From: an uncultured Lewinella sp.
GTDB taxonomy: Bacteria > Bacteroidota > Bacteroidia > Chitinophagales > Saprospiraceae
Direction: 5' to 3'
Length of the DNA: 64,000 nucleotides
Assembly (NCBI GenBank): GCA_937873655.1
Contig: CALMYQ010000125.1
Coordinates: 56,506 to 120,505 of the forward strand
Under the pieces are notes generated by a model, which was not told the DNA's origin, did not search any database, and worked only from the letters and a program-made list of their open reading frames with translations. Both the position numbers and the translations under genes were made by a program. Shown piece by piece: positions 35,901 through 44,347 of this stretch. How positions within the stretch are numbered: position 1 is the first letter of the stretch; each line of letters begins with the position of its first letter.

Positions 35901-36065
35901 CTGTTGGAATTCTTGTTGCGCCTGATCCAGTAACCCTTTTTCCATAAATGCTTCACCGCGTTTGTAAGCCTCATTGGCATCAGTGAATACGGTGGAGGAT
36001 TGGGCATGGAGGATAAAGGAGGCAAACCAGGCAGTCAAAAAGGTTAAGATAAGTCGAGATTTCAT
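32943..36065 (-). CDS. Large periplasmic tetratricopeptide-repeat protein
   Basis: The protein is 1040 residues with a signal peptide ending FASFILHAQ. Nearly all of it is TPR-like helical pairs: ANEAYKRGEAFMEKGLLDQA, then KYEKAVEYYSQVP, NYDQAISQFRVVEK and YNQGSLETAINYYKQVF, with YaiO/BamD-like spacing. About 20 repeats are visible. The protein is a scaffold. Paired with the barrel gene downstream (35-base gap), it resembles TPR/outer-membrane pairs in this phylum, where the TPR partner may assemble or recruit the barrel. That pairing is inferred from synteny. Confidence 0.88.
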   Translation of the reverse strand: MKSRLILTFLTAWFASFILHAQSSTVFTDANEAYKRGEAFMEKGLLDQAQQEFQQTIAKLKPVNEPEAELLLTKAEFNYAKCAVQLNDPDGEKLILDFIRSHRPDPIANDALVEIANYYYNDGKYEKAVEYYSQVPTGGMTREQRSEVRFKMGYSFFVQKRFPQAKANFAEIKDFDNEYYYPTNYYLGLCYFYESNYDQAISQFRVVEKSKKYKPYIPYYLTQIYFAERRFDELIAYAEPRLQEAGLRNTTEINQLVGQAYFEKGDYKKALPYLEYYAERSGKMREEEWYQLGFAQYQAGDYQKAVRSLSELSSVDSPMGQSAMYYLADANLKLGRKTSARTALASAKRMNYDTQIQEEALFNYGKLSYELKDPREAIGALQTFGPGSRYYVEAQTLMSEIFLSYRDYKQALEVLENMPNKSPQLQKSYQQVTYLRALQLMQENDLEGAKLHFNKSLQFPTDLKTKALATYWLADISHRQENYDQSIRQTNEFLTMAKTMSNLPDEASMFTGNYLQGYNYLKQNNYTAALGFFQEAANGITRNKAFIGNNDVKDRVLGDAILRAGDCNFKRNNYDQAIKYYDQAIDQRYSGFVYAIYQKAIIEGLRGRVTDKILALERIAREFPKSDYADEALLQLGITYQEIGQLNKAVPPLRTLVTDYKNSSNLITKGLIQLGLISYNQGSLETAINYYKQVFSNNPEPSDASLALAALEEIYVDDMGRADEYFAFLETIPGYKVDNLSKDSINFKAAESQFENGNYSRAITAYTDYLRKFPNGLYNLTAFYHRAESNAVLRQYTEALQDYETVIGKGNSKFYAKSLEKAAIIAYNHSLDFNKSYTYYSQLEAVASTDEERFEAQLGALRSAYRLNNTQAVYTLANKVASNPSASQEQAATAHFYIGKINYDRKDYDGALTSLNKVIQMSDNEQTAEARYLKAYIYYLKRDLNTAQTLCLNSNKESSAYPFWVAKSIILLSDILSEKGDLYNARAALEALLENYNEDQELVQTARTKLERINQQLNQNSKLRAAPDPNRLELDNSNNN

Positions 36066-36181
36066 GGATGTTTCAGTTAAGGTTTGCTTCGGACAACGGA
36101 ACAGCCGTTTTTCCGGGTTGTATAACAGAAAAAACCTTTCGGTTAATTGCGATATTGTGACCGATTAAAGAAATTTTAACA

Positions 36182-36225
36182 TTTTTCGGCTTTCCGGCTG
36201 CTGATTGGCCCGGAAAGCCGAAAAA
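36182..36225. repeat. Perfect 16-bp inverted repeat between rocD and TPR gene
   Basis: The left arm at 36182-36197 (TTTTTCGGCTTTCCGG) is perfectly complementary to 36210-36225 with a 12-base loop, just after the rocD stop codon. The base runs are in the reverse order of a normal terminator (T-run first, A-run last) on both strands, so it is a strong hairpin but not a textbook intrinsic terminator. Confidence 0.7.
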
Positions 36226-36232
36226 GCGTGCG

Positions 36233-37474
36233 TTATTCAAACTCAAGGACGGTATTTGCGATGATATCGCAGCATTCCAGCAACTGCTCATCCGTAATGA
36301 CCAGCGGCGGCGCAAACCGGATGATATTCCCGTGGGTCGGTTTTGCCAATAATCCCTTTTCGGCCATCTTCAGGCAAATGTTCCAGGCGGTCTGGCCGGT
36401 CTCTTCCTCATCGATCACAATGGCGTTCAGCAGGCCCTTGCCTCGCACCAGGCGAACCAGCGGCGTTTTGACGACCAGCGTTTCGTGCATCTTCCGCCTG
36501 AATAATTCGCCCAGCCGGGCGGCATTATCGGCCAGGTTTTCATCCTCCACCACCTGGAGGGCTTCCATGGCTACGGCGCAGGCCAGCGGGTTTCCGCCGT
36601 AGGTTGAGCCGTGTTCCCCGGGTTTGAGCGTGAGCATGATCTCATCGTCGGCCAATACGGCTGAGACCGGCAGGACCCCGCCCGACAAGGCCTTGCCCAA
36701 AATGAGGATATCGGGTTTGAACCCGTGGTGGTCGCAGCAAAGGCGTTTGCCCGTGCGGGCGATACCGGTCTGGACTTCATCGGCGATGAACAGGACATTC
36801 CTGTCTTTGCACAGCGCATAGGCGCCGGCCAGGTATCCGGGGTCGGGAACCACCACACCGGCTTCTCCCTGGATGGGTTCCACCATGAAACCGGCCACGT
36901 CCGGGTCTTCCAGCGCCCTTTCCAGCGCCCCCAGGTCATTGTATGGGATGACCACAAATCCAGGCATGTACGGGCCGAAATTGCGCACGCTGGCGGGCTC
37001 GGTGGAAGTGGATATCGCCGAGAGGGTCCGGCCCCAGAAATTGCCGGTCACGAAAATGATTTTGGCCCGGTTGGCGGGAACCCCTTTGACCTGGTAGGCC
37101 CATTTCCGGCACAGCTTTACCGCCGTTTCGCCGCCTTCCACCCCGGTATTCATCGGCAGGACGCGGCCGTAGCCGAAAAGATCCGTGATGTATTCTTCGA
37201 ATCTCCCGAGCACATCATTGTGGAATGCCCGGCTGGTCAGCGTCAGTTTTTGCGCCTGCTCCACCAGGGCATTCAAGATCCTGGGGTGGCAATGGCCCTG
37301 GTTCACGGCTGAATAGGCGGACAGGAAATCGTAGTATTTTTTTCCTTCCACGTCCCACAGGAACACGCCTTTTCCTTTGGCCAGCACAACGGGGATGGGG
37401 TGGTAATTATGAGCGCCGTACTTATCCTCCAGTTCGATCAGATCGTGGGAGGAAAGTTGAATATCGTGGATCAT
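36233..37474 (-). CDS. rocD: Ornithine--oxo-acid transaminase
   Basis: This 413-residue PLP enzyme converts ornithine and 2-oxoglutarate to glutamate semialdehyde and glutamate. The sequence matches ornithine aminotransferase throughout: [69 protein letters not shown] (PLP-ring Asp), and the Schiff-base Lys in [15 protein letters not shown], then [13 protein letters not shown]. It is normal in length. It stands alone in a minus-strand series; a 16-bp palindrome follows. Confidence 0.98.
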   Translation of the reverse strand: MIHDIQLSSHDLIELEDKYGAHNYHPIPVVLAKGKGVFLWDVEGKKYYDFLSAYSAVNQGHCHPRILNALVEQAQKLTLTSRAFHNDVLGRFEEYITDLFGYGRVLPMNTGVEGGETAVKLCRKWAYQVKGVPANRAKIIFVTGNFWGRTLSAISTSTEPASVRNFGPYMPGFVVIPYNDLGALERALEDPDVAGFMVEPIQGEAGVVVPDPGYLAGAYALCKDRNVLFIADEVQTGIARTGKRLCCDHHGFKPDILILGKALSGGVLPVSAVLADDEIMLTLKPGEHGSTYGGNPLACAVAMEALQVVEDENLADNAARLGELFRRKMHETLVVKTPLVRLVRGKGLLNAIVIDEEETGQTAWNICLKMAEKGLLAKPTHGNIIRFAPPLVITDEQLLECCDIIANTVLEFE

Positions 37475-37549
37475 GTTATATTTATTTTAATTTAATGTGT
37501 TGATAACTCCTGACAAGTTAATAAAATTGCGTTGCAATCCATAAAGATA

Positions 37550-38170
37550 TCACGCCGGGGTTAAATCGCCGGACCGGATGATCCGGGCGCCTTTCTTTTC
37601 CATTTCCGCTACGGCGTTTTCCGCATCCCCGGGGTTGAGGTTGACGCCCCTGCAACCATCCTCGATGAGCCAGGCATTGAATCCCAGTTCAAGCGCGTCC
37701 AGGACTGAGAATTTAACGCAATAGTCGGTAGCGAGCCCGAGGAAATACAGGTCCGTCACCTTTTGGTCCTTGAGCCAATCGCCCATGCCGGTAGATTTCC
37801 GGTGGCCGTTGTCAAAAAAACAGCTGTAGCTGTCGATCCCGGGGTCGGTGCCCTTCCGGAACACCCTGGCGATCCGGGAGGTATCCAGGCCGGAATGGAA
37901 ACTGGCGCCGAAGGTTTCCTGTACGCAGTGGATCGGCCAGAGCACCTGTGGCAGGCCGTTGAGGTCGATCACTTGCCCGGGTTTGCGCCACCAATGGTTG
38001 GCTGCGAAACTGCCGTGGTTGGCCGGATGCCAGTCCTGGCTGGCCACGATTAGCCCGAAATGATCCATTACCCGGTTGGCAACGGGCAAAACCTGCTCAG
38101 CTTCGGGCACAGGAAGTGCGCCTTCATTAAAAAAGTCAAATTGGAGATCAATCAGGATAAGGGCATTCAT
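37550..38170 (-). CDS. pncA: Nicotinamidase
   Basis: This 206-residue enzyme hydrolyses nicotinamide to nicotinate in NAD salvage. It starts at the ATG at 38170, one base beyond the DUF389 stop codon, giving the exact family length. The catalytic Asp is in ILIDLQFDF, metal ligands in ASQDWHPANHGSF, the Lys in FRKGTDPGIDSYS and the nucleophile Cys in GLATDYCVKFSV. The adjacency implies translational coupling to the DUF389 gene. Confidence 0.97.
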   Translation of the reverse strand: MNALILIDLQFDFFNEGALPVPEAEQVLPVANRVMDHFGLIVASQDWHPANHGSFAANHWWRKPGQVIDLNGLPQVLWPIHCVQETFGASFHSGLDTSRIARVFRKGTDPGIDSYSCFFDNGHRKSTGMGDWLKDQKVTDLYFLGLATDYCVKFSVLDALELGFNAWLIEDGCRGVNLNPGDAENAVAEMEKKGARIIRSGDLTPA

Positions 38171-38171
38171 A

Positions 38172-39584
38172 TCAATAACCGATAAGCGCCAGCGTGTCGA
38201 GGTTTGTTCGTTCCAGCAGAAAAGATTTGAGACTGGTCTCGTCCTGGCGACGTTGTTTTTCGGGTTTGCGGGTGTCCCAGTGAACAAGGAACAAAGGTAA
38301 GGAACTTGGCGGATTTTTGCCGTCAGATTGTTGGGATAATGCATAGCCCATTTCCAGCAATTGGCTGTAAACGGACCGCGCCTCCCGGGTGATCTGGCCG
38401 ATGGGAATGCTGTCCTGCCGGAGGCTGTCGAGGTGATGGTAAAACAATTTGCGTTCTTCGGCTTCCTTCCGCTGGGAATCCGCCAGGTTTTTCAGTTGTT
38501 CCGACAGGGTTCCGAGGGAGGCCACTTCGTATTGGACCTTGTCGAGCCGTTCAAGCTCCACCCCATAATCGGGTATCGGGCGCAGGTAGGTACCGGCAAG
38601 GGCATATTTCTCGTGCAGGAGTTCGTTAATGATGGGAATGGAATCTTCCGGGATGGTCCGGCCCATGAGCTGCACGACCAGCAGGGTGGAATCTTCGGCG
38701 ATCGGAAAGGTCTTGTAATTCAGGCAAACATTCCGGAGGTTATCCTCCACAAAAGCCTTGACGTTTTGTTTGTAGCGCAGATCGGCGATCACCTTGCGGA
38801 GGATGTACAGCCCGGGAATGGTGATCAGTAAGCTGAAAATCAGTACGATATAGCGATTTCGCCGGTTTTCGGCCGGATCAACCAGCCGGCTTCTGTACGG
38901 AAACCTCAGCAACCGGATAATGAAGTAGGTGGTTAAGGCAATAAAAAATGAGTTGAGGAAAAAAAGGTAAAAGGAATTGAGCATGACATCAAAATTCCCT
39001 TTGGCGATGCCGTAACCCGTAACGCAAAGCGGCGGCATCAAGGCAGTGGCAATGGCAACACCCGGAATGGCATTGGACTTGTCCTTGCGGGATACGGAGA
39101 TGATGCCGGCCACTCCGCCGAAAACAGCTACCAGGCCGTCCAGAAAAGTGGGAGCCGTACGGGCCTGGATCTCATTGGTCAGGGTGCCAAGGGGCGTAAC
39201 CAGGAAATAGGCCGTGCTGGTAAACAAAGCGATCAGGATGGCAATGGTGAAATTCCGGAGGGATATGAGCAGGGTTTCCTGATCATTGGTGCCGACTGCG
39301 AGGCCTACACCCAGGATCGGGTTCATCAGCGGGGATATCAACATAGCTCCGATGATCACGGCGGGTGAATTGAGGTCAAGACCGAGCGATGCGATCATGA
39401 TGGAGCACATGAGCATCCAGGCATTGGAGCCGCGCATCCGGTTGCCGCTTTTGATGGCGGCCACCGTTCCGGCCCGGTCCTGACCTTCCCTCAGGTCCAT
39501 AAGGTCCCTGAACCAATCCCTGGTAGCATAGACCAGTTGGTTAAACAGGTCCCCTATGGTTTGTTTTTGGCGTTTATCTGGCAT
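38172..39584 (-). CDS. DUF389 membrane protein
   Basis: The protein is 470 residues. The DUF389 core occupies about residues 40-250 with six or so transmembrane spans: SNAWMLMCSIMIASLGLDLN, SPAVIIGAMLISPLMNPIL, NFTIAILIALFTSTAYFLV, GLVAVFGGVAGIISVSRKDK and GVAIATALMPPLCVTGYG. A further span (IVLIFSLLITIPGLYIL) leads to a ~190-residue soluble domain. The family is uncharacterised. It follows the RDD gene by 27 bases and precedes pncA by one base, a likely three-gene operon. Confidence 0.9.
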   Translation of the reverse strand: MPDKRQKQTIGDLFNQLVYATRDWFRDLMDLREGQDRAGTVAAIKSGNRMRGSNAWMLMCSIMIASLGLDLNSPAVIIGAMLISPLMNPILGVGLAVGTNDQETLLISLRNFTIAILIALFTSTAYFLVTPLGTLTNEIQARTAPTFLDGLVAVFGGVAGIISVSRKDKSNAIPGVAIATALMPPLCVTGYGIAKGNFDVMLNSFYLFFLNSFFIALTTYFIIRLLRFPYRSRLVDPAENRRNRYIVLIFSLLITIPGLYILRKVIADLRYKQNVKAFVEDNLRNVCLNYKTFPIAEDSTLLVVQLMGRTIPEDSIPIINELLHEKYALAGTYLRPIPDYGVELERLDKVQYEVASLGTLSEQLKNLADSQRKEAEERKLFYHHLDSLRQDSIPIGQITREARSVYSQLLEMGYALSQQSDGKNPPSSLPLFLVHWDTRKPEKQRRQDETSLKSFLLERTNLDTLALIGY

Positions 39585-39611
39585 TTTCCATTGATAAACG
39601 GAGCATGAAAA

Positions 39612-40094
39612 TTACCGGCTGGTGACGACAAGCGTTCCCGCCATCATATCGTGCAGCGCCTGCTTCCGCTCGGTAAAACCGGCCATGATGAAGCCGATAT
39701 AGATGATCACTCCGGAAATGATTTTTCCGAAGAACCTGCCGCTGGCCTTGCCGAAGGAGATCCTTTCTCCGGCCTCATCGACCACCTTTATGCCGACGGC
39801 CATTTTACCCAGTGTAGCTTGCCTGGCTGAGCTTTCCATCAGGGCAAAATACAGCCACATGCCGGCAATGATGATAACGTACATCAGGACCATTCCGCCC
39901 ATGAGCCCGGTTTCGTTGATCGAACCGCCGCTCATGGCTCCGGCCCACAAGGCGCCTAAAATGGCAAACATCACCACGTAGGTTACGATAGTGACGATAA
40001 AGCCGTCAATGATATACGCGGCGAACCGCAACCAAAATCCGGCATAATCCCTGAAATAGGGCCTGGCATCCGGTGCATCCAAAATTTCGTTCAT
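39612..40094 (-). CDS. RDD family membrane protein
   Basis: The protein is 160 residues. The RDD signature lies near the N-terminus (YAGFWLRFAAYIIDGFIVTI), then several membrane spans and the second conserved block QATLGKMAVGIKVVDEAGE. The start at 40094 is chosen because it opens just before the domain; a longer frame from 40145 has no supported content. Function is not known for the family. Head of the RDD - DUF389 - pncA run. Confidence 0.88.
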   Translation of the reverse strand: MNEILDAPDARPYFRDYAGFWLRFAAYIIDGFIVTIVTYVVMFAILGALWAGAMSGGSINETGLMGGMVLMYVIIIAGMWLYFALMESSARQATLGKMAVGIKVVDEAGERISFGKASGRFFGKIISGVIIYIGFIMAGFTERKQALHDMMAGTLVVTSR

Positions 40095-40215
40095 AAAAAT
40101 TCCAGGTTTTAGAAATATGGGGCCTACATTCTCGCATTTCGGCATTGCGCCCTACTTTAGGATTTCAGAGGTTTTTCGGGTTTTTCCTCCTGTCAGTTCA
40201 ATATTAATACCCTGG

Positions 40216-40246
40216 CAAATTAACATATTACCTGGAAATTTTCAAA
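40216..40246 (-). promoter_or_regulatory. Weak promoter candidate for RDD operon
   Basis: On minus, TTTG (40246-40243), a 19-base spacer and TTAATTTG (40223-40216), one mismatch from TAnnTTTG. It would give a leader of about 115 bases before 40094. Confidence 0.35.
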
Positions 40247-40253
40247 ACAGAAT

Positions 40254-42401
40254 TCAGGGCATTACCCGGAGGATGCCCCGCATGGAGAGGTAATGCCCGG
40301 GAAATGAGCAGACGTACATATAATCACCCGGCTTATCGGGCGCTATGAAATAGAGGGTCTCTGAGGACCCGGGGAGCATCAGTTTGCTGTGGTGCAGGAC
40401 TTTGGGCGTATTGGGCACGTAGTTCATGGACGGCCCTTTCAGCCCGAGATCCAGGGCCATTTTTCCGACCAAATCGGCGGCGCCGGGGTCGACGAAAACG
40501 ATGTTGTGGGGCATGTCATCGTTGTTGTTGAACGTGAATTTTACCTTGCTGCCCGCCTTAACCATCACCAGGGTCTGGTCGTATTTCAGCCCCGGCAGGG
40601 TACTCATGCTCAGGGTGATATCCGGTTTGCCCCAACCGGCAGGCATCCTGGTAACTCGTTTAGCGGAGGAGGAAGTGGAGGCTGCCGCAGGGCTATTACC
40701 GGTTTTCTTCGGGTTATCCGCATCGGATCCGGTCGTCGGAGCAGGCATTTTGTGATTGCTGTGGTCCATTGCCGGAGCTTCTTCCATGGGCTCTGGTTCG
40801 GGCTCCGGTTCCGGCACGACCAGCTTTTCTCCATCCGGAATCTCATTGAGCGTATAGTAGCCGGTTCCGTGCAGCAAGGGAAGATCGCCGGCATAGGAGG
40901 TTATACCCGGGGTCTTGATCTCGTGCACGTATTTTTTCCGGAGGTTGTCCACAACCAGGCGGGCTTTCAACCCGTCAGCGGAAACTTCGACGTAGCGAAC
41001 CGGGCACTTTTCGTCGTTGACGATGGGGCTGCCGTATACCGGGTGGTATTTGTAAATAAACCCGGTAATGTCGTAAGAGGCCGGATCGGCGGCTTTGGCC
41101 TTGTTGACCGGCTGCGTGAATTCGATCTCGAACCCGTCGGGCATGGCCCGGACAGCCCTCATCTCGAAGGGCATTTGACCGGACCAGATCACCCGTTCCA
41201 GCGCAAAGGGCTGGTTGCCGGTGGAACCCCATCCGCGGTTGGTTTGCCCGACAAACAAAGACCCGTCCTTGCCCCACGCCATTCTCAGCACCCCGGACCG
41301 GAACCCTTCGCGGAAGGCAAAGGCGGCACCCTGGTACACGCCATTGACCTGCTCCAGAAACACCCGGTCGATCTTGCTTTGTCCCTGATCGCCGACAAAG
41401 ATCTGGCCGGCGAACGGGCCGAAGCTCCCGTTGGTTTCGTCGGTGATGATCTCCGAGGTGGAAATTCCGAGGATGCCGTGTGGCAACCAGACGGCAGGTG
41501 TTTTCACGGAAGGCACTTCTTCCGCTACCTTGAACAGCGGAGTGGGGATTTCATCCTCAATATTTTCCGGCTTGATGGGGTCTTTTCCTTTGGGGGTCAG
41601 GCGGGGATTCACCCGGTAGTAGATATCATTGTAGGAAACCTTGACAGGGGATTCAGGTCGGCTGGTCCAGCTCAATCCGGCGGGGTGACCGGTGAAGTCG
41701 CCTTTATTGACCGGCATGATGAAACCGGATCCCATCCAGTCTCCCTGATTGTCACCGTAAAAGAACTGGCCGTTGACCCAGCCGATGCCGCAGGGCGACC
41801 GCATGCCTGTTGCCCAGGGCTCCATTTCGCCTTCCGGGGTGATGCGCATGGTCCAGCCGCGCCAGGGTACGCGGCTTTCGCCGCGCCACCACTCCTGATT
41901 GCCGAAAGCGACGTTGCCGGTGACAAAAAAGCTGCCGTCCGGGGCAATTTTAGGGCCGTAGGAGTATTCGTGATAATGGCCTGACAGCGGCCATTGATAA
42001 ACGGTTTCGTATACATCCGCCCGGCCGTCGCCGTCGGTATCTTCGAGCCGGGTGAGTTCACCGCGTTGCGCCATGTACAAGGAGCCGTCCTTGTAGGCCA
42101 GACCCAGGATTTCGTGCAGTCCGGATGCGAATTTCCGGAAGTTGGGATATTGCCCGTTCTTCATGTACGGATTTTCGATAATCCAGACTTCTCCGCGGCG
42201 GGTTGAAACGGCAATGTCGCCGTCGGGCAGGGTAACCACGCCGCCGCCTTCCAGCACGATGTCTTCGGGAATGGGGATGGAGACCAGTTTGAAATAGTCG
42301 CTTTCAGTGGGCAGCAGGGCCGGTTTGTCCAGTTGCCCGTTGGCACAGGTCAGCGCCAGGCAAAATAAAAGGGTTGAAATATATGGATAGGCGGTTTTCA
42401 T
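40254..42401 (-). CDS. Exported beta-propeller protein with C-terminal cupredoxin (auracyanin-like) domain
   Basis: The protein is 715 residues with a signal peptide ending LALTCANGQ. Residues about 35-420 form a sugar-dehydrogenase-like beta-propeller (VLEGGGVVTLPDGDIAVSTR, then FASGLHEILGLAYKDGSL, SPCGIGWVNGQFFYGDNQG). A linker with PEPEPEP and Ser/Ala runs follows. The last ~115 residues are a type 1 copper domain with ligands H632 (MPHN), C698, H703 and M707 (YVCSFPGHYLSMRG). It probably moves electrons in the periplasm or at the surface. It lies 19 bases after the DUF1080 gene and shares its promoter. Confidence 0.88.
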   Translation of the reverse strand: MKTAYPYISTLLFCLALTCANGQLDKPALLPTESDYFKLVSIPIPEDIVLEGGGVVTLPDGDIAVSTRRGEVWIIENPYMKNGQYPNFRKFASGLHEILGLAYKDGSLYMAQRGELTRLEDTDGDGRADVYETVYQWPLSGHYHEYSYGPKIAPDGSFFVTGNVAFGNQEWWRGESRVPWRGWTMRITPEGEMEPWATGMRSPCGIGWVNGQFFYGDNQGDWMGSGFIMPVNKGDFTGHPAGLSWTSRPESPVKVSYNDIYYRVNPRLTPKGKDPIKPENIEDEIPTPLFKVAEEVPSVKTPAVWLPHGILGISTSEIITDETNGSFGPFAGQIFVGDQGQSKIDRVFLEQVNGVYQGAAFAFREGFRSGVLRMAWGKDGSLFVGQTNRGWGSTGNQPFALERVIWSGQMPFEMRAVRAMPDGFEIEFTQPVNKAKAADPASYDITGFIYKYHPVYGSPIVNDEKCPVRYVEVSADGLKARLVVDNLRKKYVHEIKTPGITSYAGDLPLLHGTGYYTLNEIPDGEKLVVPEPEPEPEPMEEAPAMDHSNHKMPAPTTGSDADNPKKTGNSPAAASTSSSAKRVTRMPAGWGKPDITLSMSTLPGLKYDQTLVMVKAGSKVKFTFNNNDDMPHNIVFVDPGAADLVGKMALDLGLKGPSMNYVPNTPKVLHHSKLMLPGSSETLYFIAPDKPGDYMYVCSFPGHYLSMRGILRVMP

Positions 42402-42420
42402 CTTGCATGCATTGATAGAA

Positions 42421-44253
42421 TTACCAAATCAGTTCGTATTCTACGGCGTTTCCGCTGAACGGAATGAGGAGTTCCTCGCCGCCGCCGGAAACCCTGACCA
42501 TGGGTTTGGCGGCTGATTTTTCAGGCGTGCGCACATAATAGCGCCCGTCGACGCGGAACAGGTTCTTTTCAAGGGATTCGATGGTTGTTCCTTTCCCGGC
42601 GCGGGCGTACAGGGCGCCCTGCGGCTGACCTGAAACCAATATCCTGCGCGTGAACCGGCCGTCTGCCGGGCTGACCTGGTCATCAAAAGAAGCCCCGTAG
42701 GCCTGGAAGGTGAAGGTCGGCTCACCGGCAGGATTCAGTCGGTATCCTTTCGGCCGGAAGCCTTCGGTTTGGCCCAGCGTGTCCGGCCAGGCCTGGTTCT
42801 CATTGGCAAGAACGGCAACCGCCGGAGCGTCCAGAAGGTGCAATACGCTGCCGCGGGCACGGGAGCTGCCGTCGCCGCGGTCGTTCCACATCGGCGTTGC
42901 ATCCAGGAAACCGCCGCGCCATACCTGGAAAACCGTTCCGTACGACAGGTCGTAACCGAAGCAGGAACCGTTGGGGAAACCCACATTGGCGGCGTGGGTG
43001 ATCCGGTGGGCCTTCTGACCGTCACCCGGATTGAAATCGACGAAACTCCGCGTGATGACGGGGTCTTTTTCAAAATCGATGAAGATTTGTCTGGACAGGC
43101 TGCCGATGGGTTCGGAACCGGGCGCATGGAGCGGCTGCCTGCGGATGCCCGGACCGCTGATGTAGAAGGCCAGGCCGTTGGGCATCCAGGATTCCATTTT
43201 CACATAGAATATTTCCACCTGGTGAACGCCTGCGGAGAGTTGGAAGTCGACCTGCCGCCCGCCCCAGGATTTTTCAATAACGGTCTTACCGTCAATCCGC
43301 ACGTTGCCGCGGCCATAAAAATTAAAGTCCAGGTGGTATTCGCCCGCGACAGGGATTTGCAGCGGTCCGTTGAAAAGCAGGGCGAATTTCTCGTTTTCCG
43401 TGCAGACTTCCTGGGTCAGGACGGCCGTTGTTCCCTTTTTCACAGGTTTAAGGTCGCCGGGGCTGGTAATCTGGTCGTTCCCTTCCACGAAGTATTGCGC
43501 GTAGGTCATTTCACCCAGCGACAGCGGGGGCAGGTTGTAGTTGTCAATGCGGATATTCCTGAAGGCAACGGGGCCGTGATCACCCTGGAGTCGCAGCGGG
43601 CCGGTGGGTTTTTCTTCGCCCCAGGCGCCGCGCGTCGGGCCGGTCAGTTCGAGGTTCTCATGGATGACCACCCCGTTCATGATCACCCAGATCAGGCGGG
43701 CGTTGGCTGTTTTCCGGCCGTAGGCGTCGAAGCGGGCCGCCTGAAAGGAAATATCCATGGTTTGCCAAAGCCCGGGCGCTCTGGCGGCATTTATTCGGGG
43801 CGCATACCCTTCAAACCCTTTTTTGCCCTCCGGCCTGGCTTCATCCCATCGTTCATAAACTCCGCCGCAATCGCTGAATCTGGGGTGGGCTGTTGCCCAG
43901 CTGTCGAATAGCTGGATCTCATACAACCCCTGAAGATAGATCCCGGAATTGGAACCCCTGGCCATCATGAATTCCAGGTGAAGGTCAAAGTCGCCGTACT
44001 CGCCGGCTGTCCGCAGGTCTTCTCCGTGTTTGCCGCCCGGATCATTGACCAGGATCCCTTTGCCTTGTTTGAGCTTCAGGGATTCGTTTTTATCCAGGTC
44101 GGCGGTGACGTTTCCGGCAATTTTCCAATTACCGGACGGCGCCTGGAAAAAGGAAAGATCGTCGAGCGGGACGTTGCCCGAAGTTTGAGCGGAAAGGAAT
44201 GACAGGGCGCCGGAAATGAAAACGGCTATCCCTGCAAGGCGCATGATTCGCAT
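42421..44253 (-). CDS. Exported DUF1080 (3-keto-disaccharide hydrolase-like) protein with PA14-like domain
   Basis: The protein is 610 residues from the ATG at 44253, set by the promoter, whose -7 element overlaps the longer frame's ATG at 44283. It has a signal peptide (MRIMRLAGIAVFISGALSF). Residues about 30-245 are DUF1080, a lectin-like fold (FDLHLEFMMARGSNSGIYLQ, then PLRLQGDHGPVAFRNIRI). Residues about 255-370 look PA14-like (YHLDFNFYGRGNVRIDGKTV). The last ~230 residues (YDLSYGTVFQVWRGGFLDAT) resemble a domain common next to DUF1080 and haem proteins in this phylum. Its role in carbohydrate breakdown is inferred from the family. Confidence 0.85.
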   Translation of the reverse strand: MRIMRLAGIAVFISGALSFLSAQTSGNVPLDDLSFFQAPSGNWKIAGNVTADLDKNESLKLKQGKGILVNDPGGKHGEDLRTAGEYGDFDLHLEFMMARGSNSGIYLQGLYEIQLFDSWATAHPRFSDCGGVYERWDEARPEGKKGFEGYAPRINAARAPGLWQTMDISFQAARFDAYGRKTANARLIWVIMNGVVIHENLELTGPTRGAWGEEKPTGPLRLQGDHGPVAFRNIRIDNYNLPPLSLGEMTYAQYFVEGNDQITSPGDLKPVKKGTTAVLTQEVCTENEKFALLFNGPLQIPVAGEYHLDFNFYGRGNVRIDGKTVIEKSWGGRQVDFQLSAGVHQVEIFYVKMESWMPNGLAFYISGPGIRRQPLHAPGSEPIGSLSRQIFIDFEKDPVITRSFVDFNPGDGQKAHRITHAANVGFPNGSCFGYDLSYGTVFQVWRGGFLDATPMWNDRGDGSSRARGSVLHLLDAPAVAVLANENQAWPDTLGQTEGFRPKGYRLNPAGEPTFTFQAYGASFDDQVSPADGRFTRRILVSGQPQGALYARAGKGTTIESLEKNLFRVDGRYYVRTPEKSAAKPMVRVSGGGEELLIPFSGNAVEYELIW

Positions 44254-44280
44254 GTTGGTCAATTCGATTTGTTCACGGGC

Positions 44281-44311
44281 CAAAGCTAGCCATCCCTTTC
44301 AAAAAAGCAAA
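44281..44311 (-). promoter_or_regulatory. Bacteroidota-type promoter for DUF1080/propeller operon
   Basis: On the minus strand TTTG (44311-44308), a 19-base spacer and TAGCTTTG (44288-44281), full matches to TTTG and TAnnTTTG. Transcription would start near 44275, 20-some bases before the ATG at 44253. This is one of the clearest promoters in the window. Confidence 0.8.
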
Positions 44312-44347
44312 TAAGTATGGACCAAAAATTAGCTTCCCGCTTTCAAC

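Noticed and set aside
36182..36225. Rho-independent terminator for rocD
   Set aside because: The stem is strong, but on both strands the T-run comes before the stem and the A-run after, the reverse of a terminator.
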